Positions 1 through 10,490 of a DNA stretch of 64,000 nucleotides are shown piece after piece. A program made the position numbers and the translations under genes. The stretch is from Antedon mediterranea (Eukaryota; Echinodermata; Crinoidea; Comatulida; Antedonidae). The DNA is taken from NCBI RefSeq assembly GCF_964355755.1, contig NC_092672.1:15684501-15748500 (forward strand), written 5' to 3'. Position 1 is the first letter of the stretch; each line of letters starts with the position of its first letter. The notes under the pieces are model-generated. The model had not been told where the DNA came from. It worked only from the letters and a program-made list of their open reading frames with translations, and searched no databases.

Positions 1-369
1 CATGTTGCGGGCAAATAAAACACTGAAATCGAGTAAACAAAATTCCTCGAGGTAAATGAACAATAGTAAACGTAGGTTGCGACTATGTGTAACAATGCAT
101 TCAGCTGGTGTGACACGTGAAATGTTTGATTTCCAGGAGCGATTATTCGACACGTCTTACTCGCATCGCTTCTCGATTTGAAAAAATCTATATTATTAAG
201 GGGAGAACTTTCTTAAGCCTTGTAGCTATAGCCTTTGTAGCAATTTTGTAATCCGTATTTAAAATGGAAATAGGCCTCCAATTTTTTAGCAGTGATAGTT
301 GCTTATATTTTTTTAGGTAATGATACCTCTATTTTTTTAACAGCTCATTTTTTTTCCTTTTATAAAGAC
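1..369. other. no recognisable feature
   Basis: AT-rich sequence with no ORF, repeat or hairpin that I can support. The LINE remnant that follows may extend into its right end, because antisense reading frames with scattered LINE-like residues fade out near position 370. Confidence 0.5.
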
Positions 370-1500
370 CCAATTAATTGAGTTAACAACAGCAGATTTG
401 ATTTCTTCTTGCCAAAAAAATGTATAGAAATCCGCAGGTTATTTATTATTTGGCATAGCGTCCAGTGGTTGTCTACATTCTTCACAAGCTAGACTTCTCC
501 ACTGAGAACAACCTTCTTTTCTTCAGGAAAGAATTCAGTGTCCAAAACGTCCTCGTTAGATCGAGATTTATATAGATCAGCATAAAATAATTTTTCTTAC
601 TCTAGAATGTCATGTGGTTTTACTATTCTTCTATTGTTTTTATCTATCAGTTCTGTGATGTGTTTTTCTTCTCTGCAAAATCCGTTTCTAGTTTCTCTAT
701 GTCCTCATTTAGATGGGTCTCTCTTGCGTGGCGTGTTGTTAACTCAATTGGAACTTAATAAAATCCCATTTTGGAAATTAGTAATTTTGCTTCGGTAACA
801 TATTGCTGGTCTTTCAATAGTGAAACATTAAATTTCCCTATCTTGTTTTGTAGGATTGAAAGAAAAGGTGATTTTAGAGTGGTCAGTTTTATAACCCGGT
901 TTTATATCAGTATGCTCCACGACATTTAACAGGTGTTTTGAGACAAAATAAAATCTACATTGAATAGGAGGGAGGCAGATCGCCATGTAAACTTCTTTGT
1001 ATTTTTATTTTGATTTCTCCATATATCGGTTAAATTAAATTCATCCATAATATTTCAAATTTCAAGACGAGCTTTTTTATTTGTACTCTTTCTGCCTCCC
1101 TCATTATATTTAAAACACAATTACAATTCTTTTCCAATGATAATAGTTTCGGTTTTAAATTCTTTAATTTGATCTGCCAAATGAATAAAAAAATTAGAGT
1201 CATCCTTATTTGGGGCATATACATTAACCAGCGTATAATTCTTGCTTTCTATTTGTATGTCTATAATAACAAATCTACCATGTTCATCACCCACAATTTT
1301 ATCTACATCAAGATCTTGATTATGTTTAAACAATACGGCAATCCCTGCACTATTTGTTTTACCATGATTAAAAAAGATTTTAGACCCCTACTCTTCCACC
1401 CAGTGATTTTCACAGTTTACATCACTATGCGTTTCTTGTAGAAACATTATATTATGGTCACTTTTCCATTAAACCATGAAAATAGTTCTCTCCTTTTGTT
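370..1500 (-). pseudogene. L1/Tx1-type LINE ORF2 fragment, endonuclease region
   Basis: Remnant of the apurinic/apyrimidinic-like endonuclease at the start of a non-LTR retrotransposon ORF2, which nicks target DNA to prime reverse transcription. Read on the minus strand from about 1470, the frames give an LQETH block (the family's catalytic Glu motif), then a run including AGIAVLFKH, GRFVIIDIQI and LVNVYAPN, and after a frameshift a TWRSASLLFNVDFILSQ-like block and a GYKTDHS-like segment that corresponds to the SDH motif. Several frameshifts and stops break it; the longest open piece is 70 codons (1121-1333). No RT domain follows in this window, so it is a truncated dead copy. Assignment to the L1/Tx1 group rests on the wording of these motifs only. 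Confidence 0.7.
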
Positions 1501-1847
1501 TTATTGTCTTACCGTACGTTTAAGGAACATATATATAAATATTGGTAATATCAATGATAATATTATTCATTATATATAAGGTTGATAGTGCTTCTCGAGT
1601 TTAATTGCAGAACATAATAAGCATTAGGCCTACAATACCAACATAACATAAAAACAGTTATCGTCGAGATCTGACTCGATAGTCCGGAAAAAGTGATCAT
1701 TGTAGTCCGGGGAAAACAAACCTTGCGTGCAAATCGCACCACCTGGTTTAACAATAAAAAACCAATTGGCTACAATATGCAAAATAACTAGCGAGACTGA
1801 GAATGAAACACAAATATAGATGGTATAATGATTTGGATAAATATTTA
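1501..1847. other. intergenic, no feature seen
   Basis: Short overlapping antisense ORFs of 63 and 79 codons lie here, but they have no recognisable motif and look like chance frames in AT-rich DNA. Confidence 0.4.
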
Positions 1848-2030
1848 TTCTGAAAAGTCCCGTGAGCACGGATCACGGCAAAATAGAAAATATACCTATT
1901 GCCCTCGCCCACGGGGCGATGGATAAGTGATTAAGTAAAAGATACTGGGATGCTACAAAAGCCAATGGATGCCACTGAAATGGCATCCAGCAGCCCAGTA
2001 AGTGAGGCGTGGTATCGGGACTTTTCAGAA
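1848..2030. mobile_element. 183-bp MITE-like element with inverted ends
   Basis: The left end reads TTCTGAAAAGTCCCG and the right end is its exact reverse complement; the match resumes four bases further in with CACG, so the inverted ends cover about 23 bp. The interior is less AT-rich than its surroundings and holds a secondary inverted pair around TGGATGCCA/TGGCATCCA. No coding capacity and no clear target duplication. It lies just beyond the 3' side of a DIRS-like element on the minus strand, so it could instead be that element's terminal repeat. Confidence 0.6.
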
Positions 2031-2069
2031 CAAAAAATGTGTTGAGCTATATAATGCGCACAATAACGT

Positions 2070-2300
2070 GTAGAGCGCGTAATGACACTGGTGGTCTATT
2101 TGGTATAAAATACTTTAGACAATAAAAGCTACGATGCGCCTACAATTAAGTGTAGAGCGCGCAATGACACTGGTGGTGTCTGTTATAAAATAATTCAGAC
2201 AATAACACTATAACTCGCCTACAAATGTAGAGCGCGTAATGGCACTGGTGGTCTATTTGATATAAACTAATTTAGGCCTAGACAATAACAACTATGATGT
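2070..2300 (+). repeat. three tandem copies of a 75-82-bp unit
   Basis: Each copy begins GTAGAGCGCG and continues with an ATGRCACTGGTGGT core and an AGACAATAA block; copies start at 2070, 2152 and 2227. The unit is G+C-richer at its start than in the rest. It lies between the MITE-like element and the recombinase remnant and may belong to the non-coding end of the DIRS-like element. Confidence 0.7.
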
Positions 2301-2397
2301 TATTAAGCAATTTAATTAGTATAGGGTAACACAAAATTACGGTTTCTGGTAGCGTTATACGGTAGTACCTTAATTTCAGATTTGTAGTGGGGACGTC

Positions 2398-2930
2398 ATG
2401 ACAATCTGGTCGGATATGCCATGTATGCGTTGCTTGGCCATCTCCCAATAGCCTTGATGCTGTCTGTTGACAAGCCGAGTTAATGTAGGTCGGTTATTCT
2501 GCCGATGCGGAAAGAGTGTGTGGTATACTTTCCTACTTCCAAGTTTGCTGATTTCAGTGTTCTATCAAGAACCGGTTTACCGGTAGTGTCAATAAAGAAC
2601 TGTCCAGGTTTTGGAGGTCGCAGTGATATGTACTTTTGAACAGCTTTTAAAGGACTGAGTCTTTCATTGTTCTTTTGTAGAATAAACGGGCGCTGTTGTT
2701 GCTTGCTGTGTTTGTAGGAGTGAAAGTTCGTGGAGATGCTGGAGTTACTGTAAGATACATCCGGCGCGTCCAGGGCATGCCCTGACGGGGTAGATACTGG
2801 TTCGCTGATTCGTAGGCAAGAATAGCAACATAACAGAAACATAGCCTTGTACAGGATATAATCTGTTACGTTTTTTGTAGTTATCTGTAAGTGTTCGATC
2901 AGCTTGATTAATATTGATTGGTGATCGTTT
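2398..2930 (-). pseudogene. tyrosine recombinase of DIRS/Ngaro-like retroelement
   Basis: C-terminal catalytic part of a tyrosine recombinase, which in DIRS-type retroelements integrates a circular DNA copy. The frame contains LLCCYSCLRISE (first catalytic Arg region), a YKHSKQQQRPF stretch, PLKAVQKYISLRPP, then THSFRIGRIT (the His-x-x-Arg box), IGRWPS and a final AYMAY Tyr region. An in-frame TAA at 2480-2482 separates the HxxR box from the GRW/Tyr part, and the N-terminal part lies in another frame, so the gene is dead. Upstream on the same strand are RT/RNase H and gag-like frames, the order expected of DIRS-like elements. A Crypton recombinase would lack that neighbouring RT. Confidence 0.8.
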
Positions 2931-2953
2931 ATCTCGCTGTCGGTATGCGCTTT

Positions 2954-3893
2954 TCACTCCTCTGCACAGAATGTTAACAATTGGGTTTGTTGTGGGATCT
3001 TCAAATAAATTGATTTTGTGCATGAAACAATTAAATAAATTACAATTGTCATGACATTCCCATTTTTACAAGTCTTACTTTTAAGGATACAGACGTTGTT
3101 TAGGTTATCACAATGGAAAATATTTTGAGTATTAACAAGTTCATTACAAAACATTGATAACATTATATAAATCTCTTTTACCATGATATCATAGTTTTCC
3201 CACTCTTCGGGGGTAACGCCCTTGTATCCATGAGGCCCTAAATGTAGCACCAAAAGATTTCATCATCTGAGTGAAAGTGTAAAGCTCGGTTATCATGTGT
3301 ATCAGTGTGGTACCATTATGTGTTTTAAGGAAAGATGGGAAGATTGGGAAACTTTCCCGGCAGTAAGCCTATATAGTCTCGATATGCTTTACCCGAAGGG
3401 ATGACCCATGTAGCAAAATTGAGTTTTCCCAGTGTGGTCTGGAGCTCTTTAAGTGTGACCGAGTGTTTATCTGATGTCTATTTTGATGTCTGCAGCATTG
3501 GCACGTAGTTTTTTCAAGAAGGAGCCGAGCTTCCATGCTTTTCGTGTCAAGTTCAATCCCCAAGAATGTCAAAGTAGTGGTCGGTTAATACGGTCGGAAA
3601 ATGTTATAAAGGTGTTTAGGGAGTGTTGGCATAGCTCTTTTGTATCTTCCACAAATAGGAAATCGTCAATGTTTTATCCCTAATTTGTGCTGCAGGATAT
3701 AGGCCTACTTAAGAAAAACCGTCAAAAACCTGACAGGATGAAGCGCCCCCTTGTGGTAGGACTCGGTCGTAGAAGAAGTTTCCACGCCAGCTGAGATGGG
3801 TGCAGTGGGATGAGTCTGTACGCATCCGCTATGTCTGTTTTTTTTAAATATGCTCGGTTGTTGCATTTTTGGATTAGATGCACTACGGTCCAA
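2954..3893 (-). pseudogene. RT/RNase H region of DIRS-like retroelement
   Basis: Broken polymerase of the same element. Minus-strand frames give, in order, FKKADIADAYRLIPLHP (RT palm start), an NIDDFLFVEDTKEL block in the position of the catalytic YxDD, LGLNLTRKAWKL-like and TFLGIELDTKSMEARL (RT/RNase H linker typical of DIRS and Gypsy), then a Thr-Leu-Gly-Lys segment and a diverged RNase H with DNLNNV. Frames change at least four times and several stops interrupt it. The first palm motif and the DD pair can still be read, so decay is moderate. It lies between the gag-like ORF and the recombinase remnant on the same strand. Confidence 0.75.
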
Positions 3894-3939
3894 ATGGAGT
3901 CATAGCTTACTTGCTTAAATAGTTGGGGAATGTTAAAGT

Positions 3940-4404
3940 TTACAGATGTATGGTCATACGGGAATGATAGGGTGATGATGATAGTCGGTATTTTTTAGGA
4001 GTTGCCTTTTCTCTTATTACTAGTGGAGAAGCTTTAAAATTATCAAATGGTGGGCGTTTGGAAGGTTCCTCAATACAGCTCAATAATAGTTCTTTTTCAA
4101 TATACGCATCGGCCAGAGGGATAGGGATATGTTTACATAATGGCGGGATACTATCGCTAATTGTATAAATTTCCTGGGGGATGCCCGTCGATAGGTCGCG
4201 TTCAGTTAGTTCGGACATATTTCGTTCGATGATGTTAGTAATATCAAGTGCCGACGATGGGTTACCCTTCAATTGTTGAACCTCGGCGGAAAAGTTTTTA
4301 ACAATCGCCGTAAGTTCTGCCAGTTCTGTTGCCCCAGTTTTCTTAGGCCTCTTCTTGGCAGGTGTGTTGGTTTTTGCCTTCTTAGTTGATCGAGTCTTTG
4401 CCAT
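3940..4404 (-). CDS. gag-like ORF1 of DIRS-like element, partial
   Basis: Open frame of 154 codons starting at a Met followed by a basic Lys/Arg/Thr-rich N-terminus (AKTRSTKKAKTNTPAKK) and a short amphipathic stretch (about residues 27-50) that could form a coiled coil. No zinc knuckle is seen. The position just 5' of the RT remnant and the basic start fit the nucleic-acid-binding ORF1 of DIRS/Ngaro elements. The frame probably ends early: residues after about 140 look out of register, and the junction to RT lacks several hundred expected bases. Likely a non-functional remnant despite the open frame. Confidence 0.55.
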   Translation of the reverse strand: MAKTRSTKKAKTNTPAKKRPKKTGATELAELTAIVKNFSAEVQQLKGNPSSALDITNIIERNMSELTERDLSTGIPQEIYTISDSIPPLCKHIPIPLADAYIEKELLLSCIEEPSKRPPFDNFKASPLVIREKATPKKYRLSSSPYHSRMTIHL

Positions 4405-4455
4405 TGCGGAACTGAAAATAGATTTTTTTTTATCATTTTTAAAAAAATCATATAA

Positions 4456-4745
4456 AAAGAGTACATAGACTCAAATGAGACGCATACATATCACATTGGA
4501 ATGTAAAAAACGCCTGAAAAATAGGCACATGGGTGTCGAAAAAAGAGTACATAGACTCGAATGAGACGCATACATATCACATTGGAATGTAAAAAACGCC
4601 TGAAAAATAGACACATGGGTGTCGAAAAAAGAGTACAAAGACTCAAATGAGACGCATACATATCACATTGGAATGTATAAACGCCTGAAAAATAGACACA
4701 TGGGTGTCGAAAAAGAGTACATAGACTCGAATGAGACGCATGGGT
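4456..4745. repeat. 86-bp tandem array, about 3.4 copies
   Basis: Copies marked by AGAGTACATAGACTC start at 4458, 4544, 4630 and 4714 (spacing 86, 86, 84). Each holds GACGCATACATATCACATTG and a terminal CACATGGGTGTCG. Copies differ by only a few bases. The array lies directly upstream of the DIRS-like ORF1 on the minus strand, so it may be that element's 5' non-coding array. The final partial copy runs into a LINE 3' end, suggesting insertion there. Confidence 0.85.
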
Positions 4746-5312
4746 GTCAAAAAACTTAAACTTTATATCTCTCTTGTCCGACCTATTTTTTACTTTTCAT
4801 CAACAATTTACAATTCCATTTTGATCTCCCAATCAAATCGTATCAAACGGGTTCAATCCAAATGTATTTACTTTATCAACCACAACAATCCAGGTCCTTT
4901 AATTCATCTTCCTCCGCTTCATACTCGGAGAAGCTTTTTCGATTTGGTATTTCTTTTTAAATGCTTCAACTCTCTTTAATGTAATATTTTGTCATTTTTT
5001 TCTCTAAAAATTAATTGACCAAACTCTCGCAAAACCGACTTATTTTCCCTTGCCCATTGTCGAGTCAACGTAACCAAAAATGGTTTCATTCAAAGATTAT
5101 CCAAGCTTTTTAATTCAATTTCTATTAAAGATAAGACTATCAATATTTTTGTTGACACCTTGTCCAAATTTAAGTCTAAAGTTCTTAAATCGATTTAAGT
5201 TTGCCATTTTGTATGTTTCGTGTTTTGTATTTTAATGTGCTTTTAATTCTTTGGCGATTTTTCGCTGTTGGATGTTGTTGGATGTAGTTGAAATAAAATG
5301 AAATAAAATGAA
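4735..5312 (+). pseudogene. LINE 3' end: RT C-terminus plus tail
   Basis: Plus-strand frame reading LYISLVRPIFYFSSTIYNS and RIKRVQSKCIYFIN, the post-RT thumb/connection region common to many non-LTR elements, then HTRRSFFDLVFLFKCFNS. After a stop the text continues with SLAHCRVNVTKNGFIQRL and ends near 5198. A short 3' untranslated stretch closes with a tandem GAAATAAAAT tail at 5290-5312, the type of short repeat that ends such LINEs. It is a 5'-truncated copy, so no catalytic domain remains. The clade cannot be fixed from this fragment. Confidence 0.75.
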
Positions 5313-5590
5313 AGTGTGTATGAATGAATCTCCTTACAGCTTATGATGTGCTGATACTGCTAAATGCATTATGACATGCTGTGAAGTTTAGCTTAAGCTG
5401 CTGAAACTGCTAATAATATATCATGACATGCTGTAAGTGTTTAGTGTTGATTAAGCTGCTAAAAGTGCATTGAAATTAAATGTAACATAACATATTTACA
5501 AATTTACACATCCCTCAAATATTTAATGCATTGGGATTTAAATTAATTTATGGTGAAATTATGATATTTTATTAAAAAACAATTGAGCAC
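5313..5590. other. no gene; loosely repetitive AT-rich stretch
   Basis: Contains two diverged copies of a GCTGCTRAAASTGC / CATGACATGCTG motif around 5345-5470. No ORF or terminal repeat is seen. Confidence 0.4.
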
Positions 5591-5720
5591 GAGAGAGTAG
5601 TCTCAATCAATCAATTTATTTGGAAATTGCACATTTACATCGGTGGCACACATAGGAAGTGGTGCATCCATATTGAACACAATTAACATAAAATGACGGA
5701 TACGGATACTTAAGCAAATT
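5591..5720 (-). mobile_element. LINE 3' tail, minus strand
   Basis: Read on the minus strand, the sequence ends in AATAAATTGATTGATTGA, an (ATTG)n tail like those of CR1/L2-type LINEs. Only the tail and some untranslated sequence can be recognised; the body upstream to about 6000 is AT-rich and has no coding remnant. Confidence 0.5.
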
Positions 5721-5759
5721 TACAAGGTTAAAAGAAAAAAAAATTAAAATTAGTACTAT

Positions 5760-5786
5760 CATGGAGAAATATTTCTCCATGGTACT
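5760..5786. repeat. short perfect palindrome
   Basis: TCATGGAGAAATATTTCTCC is followed by ATGGTA: a near-perfect stem centred on AAATATTT. A similar shorter palindrome (CATGGAGATACTCCATG) occurs at 30075. Confidence 0.6.
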
Positions 5787-6039
5787 ATATACTGTGGCAA
5801 TATTTGTCTCACATTTTAGTTAAATATATTTATATATACATAAAGAGGAAGTAGTTACAAAAATAGTTGTTGATGAGGCTATTATCATGATAGTTAATAT
5901 TGAAATGGTTTCCTATACAGTATAGTAATAACAATGATACATAATGATACAAAATGATATATAAAAATACATTTACATAACGTCATAAGTTACTATGAAA
6001 AAAAAAATCAATACTTAACTAAAAAAAAAAAAAATTTCT

Positions 6040-7993
6040 TTATTTCATTATAAAGTAAATATATTTAATATAAGGTATAGCATGTTAATCATTACTCTAT
6101 TTACAGTATTAGTAGTACCAGACTGGTATTTAAATCTTTTGGTACGTGAAACCCATGCTTGTTTTATATAGCTTTTGCAAAACATGTCAAATATTTCATA
6201 AACTTTATTAACAATTACTGGTTGCGTCCCAGTAGGAAGGCTAGTGTCACTTCCTAAGGTTAGTTTTAGTTTTAATACTGGGTTATCTAGTAGGAAGTAC
6301 AACCAGAATGTATAGAGATTACTATTATATAGGTTACGCTTAAGTTTACAATATTCCGTTAAGCGTAGATCATCAAAATATGTGCATTTGAACATAAATG
6401 TATAATATCTTCTTTGTCATTTTTACATATAGGACATGTACCATCATTATCTTCTTAATAACCTCTTCAATATGACAGTGATCGGAAATAGATCTTGTAA
6501 TATGGGATCCTAAATATTTGTAACTATTAACTTCTGAAATATAATGATCACTTAATGGCCATAATCTCTGTTTGTCTGTTCTTTTTCCAGTAATTAAAAC
6601 ATTGGATTTCTAATAGTGGAATTCTAATTTGTAGTCATTACTATATTTTGTAGCTAGATCAAGCATTTCTTGTAACTCCCTTTCGTCGTTAGCTAGCAGA
6701 ACAACATCATCTGCCCAGAATAGACCACTTAATTGAACATTACATATTTATATGCCCATTTTATTTTCCTTTTGAAGTTTGACAAATTCATTTATGTATA
6801 TACAAAATAAAATAGGTGATAATGCACAACCTTGTTTAACACCTTCTTCAATTTTGAAATATTCTGTTTCGATTTCTCCAAATTTAACTTTACAGTGAAC
6901 ATTATTATAAATATTAAATAACATTTTCCATACATTTCCTTTAATACCAACATCCCATGCTGTGGTTAACAATTTGTCTCTCCATACAGTATCGAAGGCC
7001 TTTTGAAAATCAAGAAAAGCCATATATGTATTTTTACCTTCTGCCTGTCTGGTTGAGGCTATACATTTAAGTGTAAAAATATGATCATCACAGCGATGGT
7101 CTTTTCTGAATCCACCTTGGATTTCAGACAATATGTTGTTGCTTTCAAGAAACTTTGAGATATTATTAGATACAATACGCGTAAATACCTTGGACACACA
7201 TGAGTTGAGAGTTATACCTCTATAATTGTTTAAGTCATTTTTTGGACCTTTCTTGTGAACCGGGATTATTATACCTTTGTTCCATTCATCAGGGATAGTT
7301 TGAATTTCTAACAGGCGATTAAATAGTTGAGAGAGAGATTGGATAAGTTTATCTCCTCCAAATTTGAGAAGTTCATTAGGAATGGTATCGGTGCCAGGTG
7401 CTTTGTGATTTTTACATTGGCCTAAAGCCCATTTAGTATCTAACATAGATATATAATATTGCAAAGCTGGGGGGAATTTTCATTTCCGATATTATATTCA
7501 TCACTTTTATTTCTTAGATTTTTTTGCGGTTAGAACCTCGTAAGTTTGTCCAAAAATTCTTACTACTTACTCCACCGTTTTCTGAAATTTGTGCGCTTTT
7601 ATCAATGCGAACTTGCATTATTTTCTTATTGATTGCGTGTTTTACAGCTTTCCTTTTATGTTGGTAATTTTGCCATAACTCGTTGCCATGTACTGTGTTT
7701 TTATTACTCTTCACCAATGTCGGTGTTCTTTACTGGCAGCTTTTCTATCTTTGATCAAATGATCAATGTTTGAGTCCCACCATCGTTTGTGTTTACATTT
7801 CTTATTTTTTAATCCTATTGTTTTATTTCCTGCTTGTAATAATTTTGATCGCCATGAAAACCATAGCATATTTGGGCAGTCAAATTCACTGGCGTTCCAT
7901 TCTTCGAAAGTATCTTTTAATTCTTCCTGGTAATTGGACCAGTCTTGATCCGGTAAAATATTCCAAATATTTGTGGATTGTTTATTCTTTTTC
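6040..7993 (-). pseudogene. non-LTR retrotransposon RT, broken
   Basis: Minus-strand reverse transcriptase copying element RNA at the target. From the 5' side: EEWNASEFDCPN and KRWWDSNIDHLIKDRKAA linker blocks, KAPGTDTIPNELLKFGG, NNYRGITLNSCVSKVFTRI, IQGGFRKDHRCDDHIFTLK, FLDFQKAFDTVWRD (catalytic Asp), EEGVKQGCALSPILFCIYIN, then, after a frame change near 6750, GLFWADDVVLL with the catalytic Asp pair, and SYKYLGSHIT. The last frame (6048-6395) follows a CPICKNDKEDIIHLCSNAH zinc-binding motif near 6420. Stops near 7480 and 6610 and at least two frameshifts kill it; the endonuclease is missing and the 5' side is cut by a Harbinger fragment at 7993. A poly(A/T)-rich tail follows the terminal stop. 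Clade uncertain. Confidence 0.85.
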
Positions 7994-8132
7994 TAACTCA
8001 TACCTTGAGCTTTCGTAGCGTACGAAATATCAGTGTCGTACGAGGTGGCTTCCACTAACCTTTTCCTGGTTCAGACCTATGGACTTGTACGCCGCCTACA
8101 ATACGAAAGCATAACTCCGTAGGTCTGAACAG
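7994..8132 (-). mobile_element. PIF/Harbinger end fragment
   Basis: This 139-bp stretch is the reverse complement, with few differences, of the left terminal region of the complete Harbinger-type element at 41399. It ends with the same tip, GGCCTGTTCAGACCTACGG in reverse. Only the terminal region is present, so it is a broken copy. It truncates the 5' side of the LINE RT. Confidence 0.8.
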
Positions 8133-8390
8133 GCCTTTTAAATTTACCAAAGCTTTGTTTAAAATGTGTTATTAATGTATTGTTAATACTGCTTTACACT
8201 AAGGTGTGAATATAGCAAGGACAATTGATGCACACCCACATCTTGAAACAATTATAATTTTGACGGATTACGTTTTTGGATTACCATCCTTGGGCTGAAC
8301 CACCTTGCATGTTCACTGTATCAATTCATTTATTTAAAAAAAACATTACTGAACACTAGGAAGAAGTTTTTATATTTAGGAAGGAGTTTT
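8133..8390. other. no feature seen
   Basis: AT-rich spacer. Its right end holds ATATTTAGGAAGGAGTTTTT, a unit repeated imperfectly around 9200-9290 and 10100-10490. Confidence 0.4.
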
Positions 8391-9192
8391 TAGTCGCGTG
8401 GAAGCGACTCTATAGTTCACTAAGTCGGTCGGTCGGTCTGTCTGTCTGTCTGTCTGTCGGTCTGTCTGTCGGTCTGTCTGTCGGTCCGGTATCACTATGC
8501 GTTTTGTCGCTTTATGACCTTATCTTGATATCAGTTTAATCTAGCTAAGTCAATTTTTCACAGAATATTCCTTATGGCCAGGAATCGATGTGGTTATGTT
8601 TTCACGGTGCGCAATAAAAAATTACGCGGTCTACGCACGATTTAACGAAATCACGTTTGTAATCATATCTTAACAACCATGAATCACAATTAAATAAAAT
8701 TTGGTACTCATAAATTTCATGGCATAAATCATCATATGGCAATACAATTACGTGCGTAGCGCATGTAACGCATGCGTACGCGCGCTTAAAATTTTCAAAA
8801 TTTATTTTCGATGAAATAAGAGTACGTTTCAAGCAATTTTAAGCGTTTACAAAATTGCCATGAGTGCGCAGATTTTTGCGCGCGCACTGCGCGTTAAATG
8901 TTATTGCGCACACTTTTTGCCCGATTTCTGTTTTCTTGACTTAATTTTCAACTCGAAATTACGTTATACGAGCACGTCAAATGTGACAGGCTACGCACGT
9001 GTAAATTAAAACAATATAAATGTTTTTAAACATTTCAACATTTTTAAACATGTTCAGTAATTTCGGTCAGTATAGTTCACTATGTCGGTCGGTCCGTCTG
9101 TCTGTCGGTCTGTCTGTCTGTCAGTCTGTTTGTCTGTCGGTCCGGTATCACTATGCATTGTAACACGCGACTTAATGGCTGTTGGCCTTGTT
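8391..9192. mobile_element. 800-bp element with tetranucleotide cores, copy 1
   Basis: Starts TAGTCGCGTGGAAGCGACT, a 6-bp stem hairpin, followed by TATAGTTCACT, a (GTCG/GTCT)n tract and GGTCCGGTATCACTATGC. About 580 bp of unique sequence with CpG-rich CACGTGCG/GCGCGC patches follows. A second TATAGTTCACT, tetranucleotide tract and GGTATCACTATGC then leads to GCACGCGACTTAATGG and GGCCTTGTTAT. The outer AGTCGCGTG motifs are inverted relative to each other. No substantial ORF; the 76-codon minus-strand frame has no motif. Non-autonomous element of unknown superfamily. Confidence 0.75.
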
Positions 9193-9299
9193 ATATTTAG
9201 GCAGGAGTTTTTATTATATTTAGGAAGGAGTTTTTATATTAAAAAAAAAGTTTAGGGATGACTTTGATATATTTAGAATTATTTATAGGGTTAGGTTTT

Positions 9300-10099
9300 T
9301 AGTCGCGTGGAAGCGACTCTATAGTTCACTATGTCGGTCGGTCGGTCTGTCTGTCTGTCTGTCGGTCTGTCTGTCGGTCTGTCTGTCGGTCCGGTATCAC
9401 TATGCGTTTTATCGCTTTATGACCTTATCTTGATATCAGTTTAATCTAGCTAAGTCAATTTTTCACAGAATATTCCTTATGGCCAGGAATCGATGTGGTT
9501 ATGTTTTCACGGTGCGCAATAAAAAATTACGCGGTCTACGCACGATTTAACGAAATCATGTTTGTAATCATATCTTAACAACCATGAATCACAATTAAAT
9601 AAAATTTGGTACTCATAAATTTCAGGGCATAAATCATCATATGGCAATACAATTACGTGCGCAGCGCATGTAACGCATGCGTACGCGCGCTTAAAATTTT
9701 CAAAATTTATTTTCGATGAAATAAGAGTACGTTTCAGGCAATTTTAAGCGTTTACAAAATTGCCATGAGTGCGCAGATTTTTGCGCGCGCACTGCGCGTT
9801 AAATGTTATTGCGCACTCTTTTTGCCCGATTTCTGTTTTCTTGACTTACTTTTCAACTCGAAATTACGTTATACGAGCACGTCAAAAGTGACAGGCTACG
9901 CACGTGTAAATTAAAAAAATATAAATGTTTTTAAACATTTCAACATTTTTAAACATGTTCAGTAATTTCGGTCAGTATAGTTCACTATGTCGGTCGGTCC
10001 GTCTGTCTGTCGGTCTGTCTGTCTGTCGGTCTGTTTGTCTGTCGGTCCGGTATCACTATGCATTGTAGCACGCGACTTAATGGCTGTTGGCCTTGTTAT
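9300..10099. mobile_element. 800-bp element with tetranucleotide cores, copy 2
   Basis: Nearly identical to the copy at 8391 along its whole length, differing by scattered substitutions and a few repeat-number changes. The two are in the same orientation, about 909 bp apart, separated by about 107 bp of TTTAGG-type low-complexity sequence. This could be a tandem duplication including the spacer or two insertions into a repetitive target. Confidence 0.8.
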
Positions 10100-10490
10100 T
10101 ATTTAGGAATAACTTTTAGATATTTAGGGACGACTTTTATATATTTGAGGACGACTTTGATATAATATTTAGAATTATATTTAGGAAGGAGTTTTTATAT
10201 TAAAAAAAAAAAAATTTAGGGATGACTTTGATATATTTAGAATTATTTATAAGGTTATGTTTTTATTATTTAGGAATAACTTTTATAGATTTAGGGACGA
10301 CTTTTATATATTTAGGGAAGACTTTGATATATATTTAGAATTATTATAATTATTTATAAGGTTAGGTTTTTAATATTTAGGAAGAACTTTGATATATTTA
10401 GGGATGTCTTTGATATATTTAGAATTATTTATAGGGTTAGGTTTGTAATATTTAGAGGTTTTATACCTTCATGATAAAACACACGCGACT
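10100..10490 (+). repeat. degenerate TTTAGG/ACTTT(G)ATATA minisatellite
   Basis: Repeated short phrases such as ATTTAGGGATGACTTTGATA, ATATTTAGAATTATTTATA and GGGTTAGGTTTT recur with variable spacing. The phrase GGGTTAGG is telomere-like but is not in tandem. No coding content. Confidence 0.6.

Noticed and set aside
607-798. 63-codon plus-strand ORF with hydrophobic start
   Set aside because: Overlaps the antisense Tx1-like LINE remnant and has no motif of its own.
10440-10460. Telomeric repeat (GGGTTAGG)
   Set aside because: Isolated phrases within a degenerate minisatellite, not tandem TTAGGG.
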